Source of the DNA: Ulota crispa | Lineage: Eukaryota > Streptophyta > Bryopsida > Orthotrichales > Orthotrichaceae | Direction: 5' to 3' | DNA length: 64,000 bases | Assembly: GCA_963920765.1 (NCBI GenBank) | Contig: OY987247.1 | Span: forward strand, 15,038,471 to 15,102,470 | Made by a program: the position numbers and the translations under genes | Notes under the pieces: generated by a model | What the model saw: the letters and a program-made list of their open reading frames with translations, nothing else | Told to the model about the DNA's origin: nothing | Databases searched by the model: none | Part shown: piece by piece, positions 23,895 through 34,079 of the stretch | How positions within the stretch are numbered: position 1 is the stretch's first letter | Layout of the letters: each line of letters opens with the position of its first letter

Positions 23895-24864
23895 TTAACC
23901 CATAAAGGCCCAAGGGAAGTTTTCACCAGAAACTGCCAAAAATTTGTGTTTTTTTCATATGTTGATGTGAATTTTAATTTGAAAACTATTTTTGAAACTT
24001 TAATTGTACTAAATTTTAGTAAAACATTTTAGTATTGAGTGCAAAAAAATTTAGTCCATTTGAGCATACAGATTGAAAGATTATAGCATTCAATATTTAC
24101 AAAAAAAAATTTGTCCCTGCCCAAATGGGTCAATAGACTTTGAGCCTCTTTGGAGTCAAATTTTTGGTTGGCGTGAATTAAAGTTTTTTTCCCTCTAATA
24201 TTTAAATCTTGTTAGGTACACTCATGAAAAATTTCAAGAGCAAATTAAGAATCTAAATTGCCCTACATTATAAGGAGGTTAAGTGAATTGGCAATACATT
24301 GGTCATTCTTTCATGATTTCTTGTGCACTGACGACATCTTTTATTTAAAATTTGAGTGGTGAAAAGTTAGAGACAAACATTTGGAATGTTTGAAAAAAAA
24401 ATTCAAGAGCTGTGAGTTTATAGATTGAATGATAATAGGCCCTGAAGTTAGAAGAAAACAATTTTTCTTGAAACTGCCCCAACATAGTCAATAACAAAGT
24501 TTGACTCCGTTTAGAATGTGATGTGAGACCTCAATTGATTTATTTTTTGGCAATTGTACACCATGTATTTTTAGTTACATACTTGCCAAATTTCAAAAGT
24601 TGATGAGATTTTTAGCATAAGATTCTCCAAAGATGCCCAAATTGCCTGAGTTGCCCAAATTGCCTGAGTTGCCCAAATTCTTTTGGGTAGCATAACTTTT
24701 GAACTTAGCATCTGATTGGGAAAAAAATTGTACTTCCACTTTGGGGACACATATTTACACCTTGTGTAATAATTTTGAGAACATCCAATAAAAGTTAACT
24801 CCATACAACCCTACCCAAGTTCTCAAGTGATTGTTGAACAGACGCTTGGGCTTTTAAGGATTAA
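23895..24864 (+). mobile_element. TTAA-family B copy 1 (B1)
   Basis: TTAACCCATAAAGGCCC at 23895 and GGGCTTTTAAGGA-TTAA ending at 24864. It is nearly identical to B2 over several hundred bp (for example 24290-24620 against 27490-27820). It has an extra short duplication of the phrase ttgcctgagttgcccaaa at about 24640-24680. Non-coding. Confidence 0.85.
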
Positions 24865-25156
24865 CAATATCAATGATTGGGGGCATATTTTAACTTTTAC
24901 CTTAGTTTATAAAACCACAAAGTTTTTCCACATTGCCCCAAAAACATATCTCTTGTCTATTCTTGTGCTGTCATATGTCTTGTTCTAACTTGTTGTAGTA
25001 GTCGTAGATTAAGGGAAGGAAATAGATGACAAGAAATGGCAAGGCAACTGACCGAGGTGGGTTGTGCAAATTGGCCTTGCCCCTCAATTTACCTTTTCCA
25101 CCTCATTGCTTGTCGGGCTGCAAAGCCAATGAGGCGGTTTGAGTGGAGCTGCTCTT
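24865..25156. other. Spacer, nothing recognised
   Basis: No gene; ends at an M-family terminus. Confidence 0.45.
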
Positions 25157-25767
25157 AGAGTATTTGCACCCACATTCGTTTAGGGCCTTGTGCACACAAT
25201 ATTTGGATGATAAATGTTCAAGGTCCCTCAAAATGTTCTCTTGATATTCAAACTCAGGGTGCTAAACAATGGCCCTTGAAAACACTATTCATTCTAAGTT
25301 TAGTGAGCTCTATCTTCTACTCCACTTGATGAATGGTCAATTGACTATTTGTGGGATTGGTTGACTATTTGTGAAACACCCTCGAACAGTGTCTTTTTAA
25401 TGTTTTTGCCAAGGTAGAGCGACTCGCACCCTAGAAAGTGTGCAAGTAAGGAAAAATTGGCTAATATTGGAAGGAATGAATGATGTGTGCACATTCATAT
25501 AACAAGTTTACTAATATAAACTACTCTCATCCAAAAGCTGGCGGACTGTATGTTTGCTCAAGGAGACATTTGGCAATTTCATCCACTTTTTGAGCCAAAT
25601 TTCTAAGTGTAATGGTAGCCACAAGAATTTTGAGGTAAGATTTAGGCAAATATTTGCCAATAAAAGAAACACCGTCCTTGAAGAGCAAGGATAGGGGACA
25701 AGAATTTTGAGGGCTCTCCAAAAGCAAATTGACCCCTAAAGGGTTGTGTGCAAGGGTGTGGATGCTG
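25157..25767. mobile_element. TIR element M copy 2, carrying repeat P
   Basis: The left end AGAGTATTTGCACCCACA is partly mirrored by the right GGGTGTGGATGCT. Within it, 25400-25665 is a repeat also found in the arms of I2 and at 32705-32960. On the - strand the frame 25527-25886 contains GKYLPKSYL....ATITL..L.QKVDEIAKC, the recurrent peptide. The outer boundaries are moderately supported only. Confidence 0.45.
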
Positions 25768-27082
25768 TTAGGAGGTAAGGTAGGAGCACCCAATTGCAAC
25801 ACCAACCATTCTCCGACATCTAAAATTAAACCTAAAGTAGACAAATTTGCACCCAAACAAGACACGAATGCACCCAAATCAAACACGCAAGTTTACATAA
25901 GGGAATACAAATTGTGTAGGTGGCAATTTTTGATTGGGTGTGACATATGCATGACATGGTTTTGTTATTGTTGCTTTTCAGGGGTCTAGTGTCTACAATA
26001 GGTAAGTCTAGGGAGTTGTTTTCAACAATTCATAATTTATTCATATGATCTCAAAAAATTCCAAAAACACTTTTCCTTGCATCTATATCCATTTCCTAAC
26101 AAGCTCATGCCATCAGATTCTTAGAAGATCCTCCCAATTACCACATCTGAGGTAAGTGTTGCATTTGGGTGCTTCTACCTTAGGCCATTCTTTGAGTTTG
26201 CAAAACCTTCTCTTTCTTTCTTCCTTCTTTTTTTGGGCATCCAAAAGCTTGAAGCGGCAGGGAAGCCTGTTGTTGTTGAGGTGGTGGGGGGGGGGAGCAG
26301 CTCTGATGTATCTTCTTCTGCAGGTACCGAAGTCTCGCTGAGTCCCAAATAGCAGGTGGGAGTGAATCGTGCAAAGTTTACCTGAAAAAATACAGATGCT
26401 GATGATGCTCTCAGGCGGCTGCTGCTGCCCAGGGCCCAGGGGGGGAAGGGATTCAAGGGAAGGGGAGGCAGCAGCAGTACCGGGGGTTTGCAGTTTGCAC
26501 TCAACAGCCCAGGAACACAGAGCGCTAGTAAGTTAAGCTCAGCCTAGCTAGCTAGCCCACCGGAGGAGGTATAAGCGATGTCAGAGAAGTCCTCCGGGGT
26601 GGGGCTGCCATGTGGCAGGCACCGCAAAAGCGGAAGCCACCAGTGACCAGTGCTGGGGGAGTGGCAGAACGAGTGGTTTCCCTTCACATGGCCTGCATGG
26701 GGGCTGACCAGTGATGGACTCTACAGTGCCGGAACTGACATCTCCCCTGCCTCCCAAGATTTTGTTTTGCCAATCCTGCCTTTATTCTGCCCTTTTTTAG
26801 CTCCATTTTGGTTTCCATTTTGGCTTTTCCTGACTCGCCTCCCATTTCCCGCACTGCTCTGGACTTTCTTTTCAGAGGCGGTTCACCGTTCACAACAATA
26901 ATATGTCCCATGTCCCTACTCCCTAGTCCCTACTCTCTGCCCGTTCATCTCCATCTCCCCCATCCCTTCTTATGAGGTACCAAATCATCAAACATGAATC
27001 TTTATAAAGTGTAGGGTAAGGGTCTCCCGCAAGAGCATTCTCACATTTAAGACACCAGGAATGAGAGCAAAGCCCAAGTAAT
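25768..27082. other. Unassigned; GC-rich, gene-like island ~26150-26900
   Basis: 26150-26900 is GC-rich with open frames on -. One (26684-26911, with ATG) is Lys/Arg-rich. Another (26175-26504, no ATG) is Pro/Ser-rich and follows a possible acceptor (attttttcag, about 26388). I could not join them into a gene, and no domain is recognisable. It may be a promoter or first-exon relic or a real unrecognised gene on -. Confidence 0.3.
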
Positions 27083-28044
27083 TTGACCCGTAAACGTGCA
27101 AGGGGTGTTTTTACCAGAAATTGTCAAAATTTGTGTTTTTTTCATATGTTGATGTGAATTTTAATTTGAAAACTATTTTTGGAACTTCAACCATACAAAA
27201 TTGTAGTAAACAATTTTAGTATTGAGTACAAAAAAATCAGCCCATTTGACCACTCGAATTGAAAGATTATAGCATTCAAAATTTATATAAAAAAATAATT
27301 TGTCCTTGCTAAAATGGGTCAGCAAACTTTGAGCCTCTTTGGAGTCAAATTTTTGGTTGGCATGAATTAAAGTATTTTTCCCTCTAATATCTAAATCTTG
27401 TTAGGTACACTCATGAAAAGTTTCAAATGAAAATCATGAATCTAGCTTACTCTAAATTGCCCTGCAATATAAGGAGGTTAAGTGAATTGGCAATACATTA
27501 GTCATTCTTTCATGATTTCTTGTGCACTGACGACATCTTTTATTTAAAATTTGAGTGGTGAAAAGTTAGAGACAAACATTTGGAATGTTTGAAAAAAAAA
27601 TTCAAGAGCTGTGAGTTTATAGATTGAATGATAATAGGCCCTGAAGTTAGAAGAAAACAATTTTTCTTGAAACTGCCCCAACATAGTCAATAACAAAGTT
27701 TGACTCCGTTTAGAATGTGATGTGAGACCTCAATTGATTTATTTTTTGGCAATTGTACACCATGTATTTTTAGTTACATACTTGCCAAATTTCAAAAGTT
27801 GATGAGATTTTTAGCATAAGATTCTCCAAAGATGCCCAAACTACTTGAGTTGCCCAAATTCTTTTGGGTAGCATAACTTTTGACTTGAGCATCCAATTGG
27901 GGAAAATTTTATATTACCACTCGAGGGATACATATTTACACATTGTGTAACAATTTAAGAACATCCAATAAAAATTGATTCCATATGACCCTACCCAAGT
28001 TCTCAAGTGGATATTGAATCAACACTTGGGCCTTTAGGGGTTAA
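27083..28044 (+). mobile_element. TTAA-family B copy 2 (B2)
   Basis: The left end is degenerate (TTGACCCGTAAACG) and the right end intact (GGGCCTTTAGGGG-TTAA, 28041-28044). The interior is collinear with and nearly identical to B1, implying a relatively recent shared ancestor. It lacks the extra ttgcctgag repeat of B1. Non-coding. Confidence 0.85.
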
Positions 28045-29401
28045 TAGCACAAATGTGAGATTGCCCTTACATGAGGCCCTTAGCTTGCGCAAATGTGACT
28101 TGAGCAAGTAATTAGTAGTGCAAATATGAGATTGCCCTTATGTGAGGTCTTTAGCATGCACAAACGTTGCTTGAAGAAAATATTGCCACAAGTCCTTTTT
28201 ATTGGCAAGGGTGACATGAGGTAGCGCGACATCACTCTGGAACTTTTGATGTTGCGTTCACAAGTATAAGGGCACAAAAATGCAAAAGATTTTGTTCAAG
28301 CGGCATTTACAAATAATCGTGGTTATGTTTTTGTAAATATTTTTTGTAATAACATTGCTTTGGAAGGACATGGTCGCCTATGTTACACTCATCTATTGGA
28401 ACAAAGTCCCACATTCACTCACAGAAATATAGTGTGCTTGGTGCCCAAATGGGTCAAGTTTGACATTGTAACTTGGTGCCTTAGGACCATTTTTTCTAAT
28501 CGTAATTCCAAATGTTACTACCATGCTGACATTTCTAAGTGAATTAAGACTCTAAGGTTTGGAACATAGTGTGAATCCACAAGTTCCCATTTTCAACCTC
28601 ATGGCCGATTAGGTTTTCAGAATGTAATGAAATTTGGCACATAACTTAATGCAAACAGTCTACAGTACAAAGTTTCAACCAACTCTCTTAGTTGATATAC
28701 AATCATGCTATTGTTTGGTTGTCATATAGCGGAAAATCTTTAGCAAGTGAAGATTGTTGATTCATGTGGTTTGAATGCATATCAAGTTGAGTACATATGA
28801 TAGATGTTCAAAATCTTTTGTATAGTTGGGTATTGGATGTTCCAAGGAATTTGAAATTATAATCATGACTAGATTGAGGACATGTTTTGGTATGTTTGGT
28901 TGTCATTATTTCTTACTTTTGGATGTGTTACAAGTATCGTATGATTGTTCTTGTATAGTCTTGAAATTTGTCCTAATTTTGTTTATTGGAATTTCAACTA
29001 TCTTATTTTACCACCATAATGGAATTACATTATATTGACAATGCTTCAACAAACTCTTTTAATGTTTTAGTTGAAGAATGGAATGGAAGTGGATATCCAA
29101 ACATCTTAAATGAGGTTACCATTGATCTTTTCATATATAATGTCTTCCATCTTCATTTTTGTGCATGGATTTCTTTTTTGAAATTGAGTACATGACTTTC
29201 ACTTAGGAAATCAAGGAGCAAGAATTACATCAAAATCTAGTGAAGTCTATGGATTTCAAACTTCATCTTTATTCCCTTAAGTACATTCCTGTTTTTCTAA
29301 GAGAATTTGATGCATCATCTGTAATTTTTTTTTTTGTAAATTATGTCAACAAATGTTGGATTTGATTTCAACCTACTTACTGAAAATTAAACATAGCCGT
29401 T
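28045..29401. other. AT-rich spacer, no gene recognised
   Basis: Several frames of 60-70 codons (28360-28542, 28826-29195) carry no motif. No TIRs recognised. Confidence 0.45.
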
Positions 29402-30048
29402 TTAACCCCTAAATACCCTAGTCCTTTTTGAGCTTCTTGAAAATTTCCATGAAACCTAACAATCAATCAAGCTTTTCATAAATTTCATCAAGTATTTTTT
29501 TTGTAGTTGTACAAATTTATACTAAACATGTTAGAGATTACATAGAAAAAGAAAACACAACAATATCATTTACAGTTTGAAAGATTATAATATCTAGACA
29601 TGAGGGTGTTAAAACTACAAAAATGACTTAAAGTCTTTCAATCTTCATTTCATATGTGAAGTCTAAAAAATTGGTCACCAAAAAAGATGAGGTTTAAGGT
29701 CTTTACATGTTTTACTTTAATCAATTGATGGTTTTCAAAATCTATTTCTATATTCTTTTTAAATTGGTTTCTAATGCAAAAATGTCTTCAAGCTTTAGTG
29801 TATTTGAGGCTCATTTTCAAGATTTTCCAACACTAGAAAACTCAATATTGCAGTGGACACCCTTGTAATCTTGAGTAAAAAAATCATCAACATTCATTTT
29901 TGAAATCATATTTTTGAGGTTGAAAATAGACTTCAAAACAAACTTGTATTGATTTTTTAAATTAAAAATAGGGATTTAATAAGGGTTTTATTCATCTTCA
30001 AAGTTTTGTAAACACCCAAATTGGGTGCCTTGGGCATTTAGGGATTAA
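29402..30048 (+). mobile_element. TTAA-family C copy 1 (C1)
   Basis: TTAA-CCCCTAAATACCC at 29402 and GGGCATTTAGGGA-TTAA ending at 30048. It is the inverted counterpart of C2, 57 bp away. It shares its interior with C3 (54946-55600). Non-coding. Confidence 0.85.
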
Positions 30049-30105
30049 TGGAGAAGGCATGGAGCTCTTACTGCCCCTAAATGTGAGGAACTCAACATGC
30101 TACAA

Positions 30106-30759
30106 TTAACCCCTAAATGCCTAAGCGACCAGATTTGGGTCGCAACAAAACTTTGAAGATGAATAAAAACTTATTGAATCACTTTTTCCAAACTTTTTTT
30201 TTCAACTTAAGTTGGTTTTGAAGTCTATTTTCAACATCAAAAATCTGATTTTGAAAAAGAAAGTCAATGATTTTTCTACTCAAGATTTTGTACAAGGGTA
30301 TCCTATGCAATCTTGAGTTTTCTAGAGCTGGAAGATCTTGAAAATGAGTCTCAAATACACTAGAGCTTGGAGAAAAAATCACATTAGAAATCCATTTAAA
30401 GAAAATATAGGAGTAGATTTTGAAACCCGTAAATTGATTAAAGTTGAACATGTAATGACCTTAAACCTCATATTTTTTTGGTAACCAGCTTTTTAGATTT
30501 GACATGTGAAATGAGGATTAGAAAACTTCAAGTCACTTTTGCAGTTTTAACACCCTCATGTTCAAACATTATAATCTTTCAAATTATATGTGATATTGTT
30601 GTGTTTTCTTTTCCCATGTAATCTTTAACATGTTAAGTTTAAATTTGTATGGTTACAATTGAAAAAAACCTTGATGAAATTTATGAAAAGGTTGGTTGAT
30701 TGTTCTGTTTCATGAAAATTCCAAGAAGCTCAGATAGGGCTTGGGCATTTAGGGGTTAA
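30106..30759 (-). mobile_element. TTAA-family C copy 2 (C2), inverted
   Basis: TTAA-CCCCTAAATGCC at 30106 and GGGCATTTAGGGG-TTAA ending at 30759. It is the reverse complement of C1 throughout (for example tttatgaaaaggttgg against the C1 phrase caagcttttcataaa). The pair forms a 1.36-kb inverted repeat with a 57-bp centre. Confidence 0.85.
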
Positions 30760-32145
30760 CAATCAACAGTCAACAATCCCCCCCTCCTATCTATCACGTT
30801 GAAGTTGAAAATATGATCCAATGTTTTTATGTTTAAGTGTTTTAGTAATGTTTGTTTTTGCTTATAAAATTTATACCATCTTTCAATTACAAATGGTGAT
30901 AAAACAATGACAAAACAAAATAATTTCCTGCATTTCGTTAGATCAAAATCTTCATTCAAACAAACTTCCAGAAAACAATTCATCAAGTCAACCACCCTCC
31001 GTTTACTTTTAACAGAAATGCATTTATTTGGTTGATTTACTACAGCAACATTCCCAAACAATTATAGGAAATATAAACAAACAAGCCCTACAGTAGATAG
31101 ATGGCTTTCTTTGGGGTCACTTTGTTGTAGCAGGTGACGTGGATTCCCGTCATGACACGTGTAACTATCCTCTGCTGAATCATCCTGGGTGCTACCCCCA
31201 ATTGCTATAGCTGAAAGGATGTGTCCGTAAATCAATTTATCCTATAGTATTGTGTGACGCTAATTCTAAAGTCACACTATTCACAAAACATTTAAAATTA
31301 GTGCGAGCATAAAACAAGACTGTTGTGCTCTGCACTGATTTCAACAAAGCTGTTTTTTCTTTTTCCTTTTTTTCTTTTGCAGGTAACACTGATTTTGCAA
31401 TGATGTTGATTTTGTGCCCGTACTTAACTTATTTTAAATCAAAGTTATGGCATTAGAGGAAGTTTTACTTATTTCAACTTCAATAGCCTGCAATTGCTCG
31501 GCTAGCAAAACATCCATTCACACAAAAGACTTTGAAATCCCTGCGACATCACACAATTCAAAATACTTGTGGGTTCTTCAAAGAAGATTCCGCTGTACTA
31601 TACTCCGCTCCGATAGAATCTTTCATAAACATCCAACAATGAAAAATCTTCAAGTAACAATGATGAAAATTGACCCATATTGCTATAATGAGTGTGCCAC
31701 AAGTAGGAAGTGGCCTTGAAATCCACAATTCTTCATAAATGAGCCCCTCCAGAAAATATTGGAAAACTTTTCATGTATAAAGAGATGATCATAACATTCA
31801 GTACCCTGAAGGGAGACTGCCTTTCCCTTTTTCAGGTATCATACACAAACTTCATCTTGACACACGATTTTATTATTATTGTTATTATTATTTTAATAAA
31901 TTTTTGACATGGTTGGTCCCCACATCGATGTATATGTATTAAACTGAGCCTCTCTTTCATAAACTCTTTGACAAATTCAACCAAGTGTCCTCATAGCTAA
32001 AGATGGGTGAGGAATATTCCACACCATTTCATCTTGAGGGAGGGTAGCACCTGGTAGTGCTACTAAATGTTATGTTAGATTAGTTCAAACCTAATAAATT
32101 TCTAGGAATTTAGAGCTATGTCGGAAGAGAACGTTGTCTCCTTAG
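30760..32145. other. Unassigned, with repeat Q copy 2 at ~31800-32090
   Basis: 31110-31250 contains ACGT-core motifs (gtgacgtgg, acacgtg) as in promoters, but no gene follows convincingly. A 90-codon ATG frame at 31447-31719 has no motif. 31800-32090 is repeat Q, inverted relative to 22255-22440. A (TTA)n tract lies at 31870-31900. Confidence 0.4.
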
Positions 32146-32960
32146 AGCACCTCTAGCCTTGGTCGCCACCCGCTCAAATACTAGGCCTTGGTTTGGTAGG
32201 GCTCTGAAATTTGCCATAATGGGGACATGCCACCCGCAAACAATTTTATTGGCCTCGTCAAGCACAACCTTTGACACGAGAAGCTAGCGTGTCTCTCCAA
32301 AATCTGACGCGCTTGAAACTCGCGTCTTTTTCTGGAAGCTGATCACCTAACTTTTGAGATATGGCACGTGGCTGTTTAGGGGAGGTGCGAGTTGGCGTAG
32401 GGTGCGGACAAGACAAGAAAATTGGAAACATGCCACCTGAGGCCCCACCACCGATGCTTGGCATGCAGGTTTGACGACTAACACTATAGCTCATGCTCGT
32501 AATTAATTGCTCCCCTCAATTTCTTCCGAGCCGTTCAAGACTTGCTTGACGTGCACCGTGTGGGGGGCAGGGCTGGAGAAGCTCTTAGTGATGAGGGCAA
32601 CCTCAAAAGTCGTACACAAAGCTGGAATGCGCGCGCACAACCCATGAGGGGAAGTTCCTATTCCCTCCTTGGTCTGCACACATGCATTTCTCACTCACGA
32701 AGTAATACCTCAACATGGAAAAATTTCTTAGCTAAAATTCGCCTAAATCTCACCTCACTGACGATTACAACACTAGAAGATTTTGGTGGAAAAATGGATG
32801 ATATCGCCAAATGTTTCCTCAGCCAAGCGCGAGGTTGCCAAATTTTGGATGAAGTTTAATAATATGAGTAGATTTTATGGATGAACATGCACATCCAAAT
32901 TTTCCTTACCTGCTTAAATCCTCGGGGTGCGTTTGCTCTACCATCGAAAGTATAAAAAAT
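32146..32960 (+). mobile_element. Repeat P copy 3, with a 105-codon open frame
   Basis: It starts with an M-like motif (AGAGCACCTC at 32146). Its right part (32705-32960) is related to the 25.4-25.7 kb repeat and to the I2 arms, down to ttttccttacct and gctctacc at the end. The + frame 32542-32859 ends with FLAKIRL...TITTLEDFGGKMDDIAKC, the third instance of the recurrent peptide. Its GC content is higher than that of the other copies. The element class is unknown and the right boundary approximate. Confidence 0.4.
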
Positions 32961-33764
32961 AAACCCTGACTTCAATCATTGTGGCTTCAAAATGTTATGA
33001 AAATTGGTTGGAGCTCTGTTAAAACCTTACATGCCTTTATGCTAAAAAAAAAAGTTTGTTAAATAAATTGTTCCACCCAGACTTCTGGATGAATTCCATC
33101 CAACCCAATGACCCAATTCGGTTAACTTTGATCACCATCATTGCGAGATTGCACTTCTAGATCTGGATGAAAATTGTGGAGGAGTACAAGATCCAAGGGT
33201 TCCGATGCGCAATTGGGAGAGAGACATGAGGATCCAAGGGTTGTGTTGCGCAAATGGGAGACGAAGCAGGGGCACTTTATTGGTATTTTGATGGGCAGTT
33301 CTGCATTTTTGTGCGCTTTTTTGGAATTTCTTTTCACAAAAAGGTCCGGAAAACACAAGGCCGACTCGTGGCGGGCACGTTCCCAACGGCCAAGCCACCA
33401 GCCAACTCATCACACGAGGAGAAGAGCAGATTCAACAGAGCAGAGTGGAGCAGAGAGCCGACTCCGGAGAAAAGCTCGTAAGAAAGGGGGACGGGATATG
33501 CGGCAGCGATGCCTGCGAACCTCGCACTGCCACCATCCACCCAAGTTACGAGAGGGAGTGAGTCACCATGCATAGAGAGTCGCACCCGCGCCACCATTAT
33601 GTATTCCGAAATTGGCAAAAATACCCGAGCGGGCGGCTGAGAATGTCCAGCACGAGTCCGTCCAAACCACAGTCATCAGGCCCCCCCCCCTGACCTCCTC
33701 CCCTGACCTCCTCCCCTGACCTCCTCCCTGCCCCCTTTCTACCACTGATGGGATCTGGGCCCAG
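32961..33764. promoter_or_regulatory. Upstream region of the AP2 gene
   Basis: It shifts from AT-rich to GC-rich toward 33764. Open frames here occur on both strands and overlap, as expected of GC-rich promoter DNA. A poly-C tract (33681-33690) is followed by three 13-bp pyrimidine-rich units (tgacctcctcccc, 33691-33729). I infer a promoter role from position only. Confidence 0.5.
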
Positions 33765-33773
33765 TATATAAAA
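33765..33773 (+). promoter_or_regulatory. TATA box of the AP2 gene
   Basis: TATATAAAA lies in a GC-rich setting about 30 bp upstream of a likely start near 33795-33805. It is 315 bp before the main ATG, giving a leader of roughly 280 nt with two uORFs. Confidence 0.7.
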
Positions 33774-33858
33774 AAGCGCTGCCACCCACACTGCCGGACT
33801 GAGAGAGACAGGCGCTCCAGACCCGTCGCCTGCTCTCCGAGTCTTCTCGCAGTTGGCA

Positions 33859-33984
33859 ATGCAGAAGCACTACACCACCACCACTTCCACCACCATCTCC
33901 ATCCCCTCCATCACCACCTCCTCGTCGTCGTTACGACCAGCTCCTCCTCCATCTCCACCTTCTGCACAGTTGAGGCCTCGTTAG
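33859..33984 (+). CDS. uORF1 in the AP2 gene leader (41 aa)
   Basis: ATG at 33859 to TAG at 33982-33984. The peptide is Thr/Ser/Pro-rich and low-complexity. It lies downstream of the predicted transcription start and ends one base before the ATG of uORF2. It probably acts in cis on translation and need not yield a stable peptide. No transcript evidence is available to prove that it is in the leader. Confidence 0.5.
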   Translation: MQKHYTTTTSTTISIPSITTSSSSLRPAPPPSPPSAQLRPR

Positions 33985-33985
33985 C

Positions 33986-34069
33986 ATGGCAACGAGTCTC
34001 CAGCTCCGATTCGCCGTCTCCCGGCCTCTCCGTTTCGGTCGGTGCATGTGCTTTTTCCGAGTGGTGTAA
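33986..34069 (+). CDS. uORF2 in the AP2 gene leader (27 aa)
   Basis: ATG at 33986 to TAA at 34067-34069, rich in Arg and Phe. Its stop is only 10 nt before the main ATG at 34080, which leaves little room for reinitiation. With uORF1 it would be expected to lower translation of the main frame. Confidence 0.5.
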   Translation: MATSLQLRFAVSRPLRFGRCMCFFRVV

Positions 34070-34079
34070 TCAAGCTACC

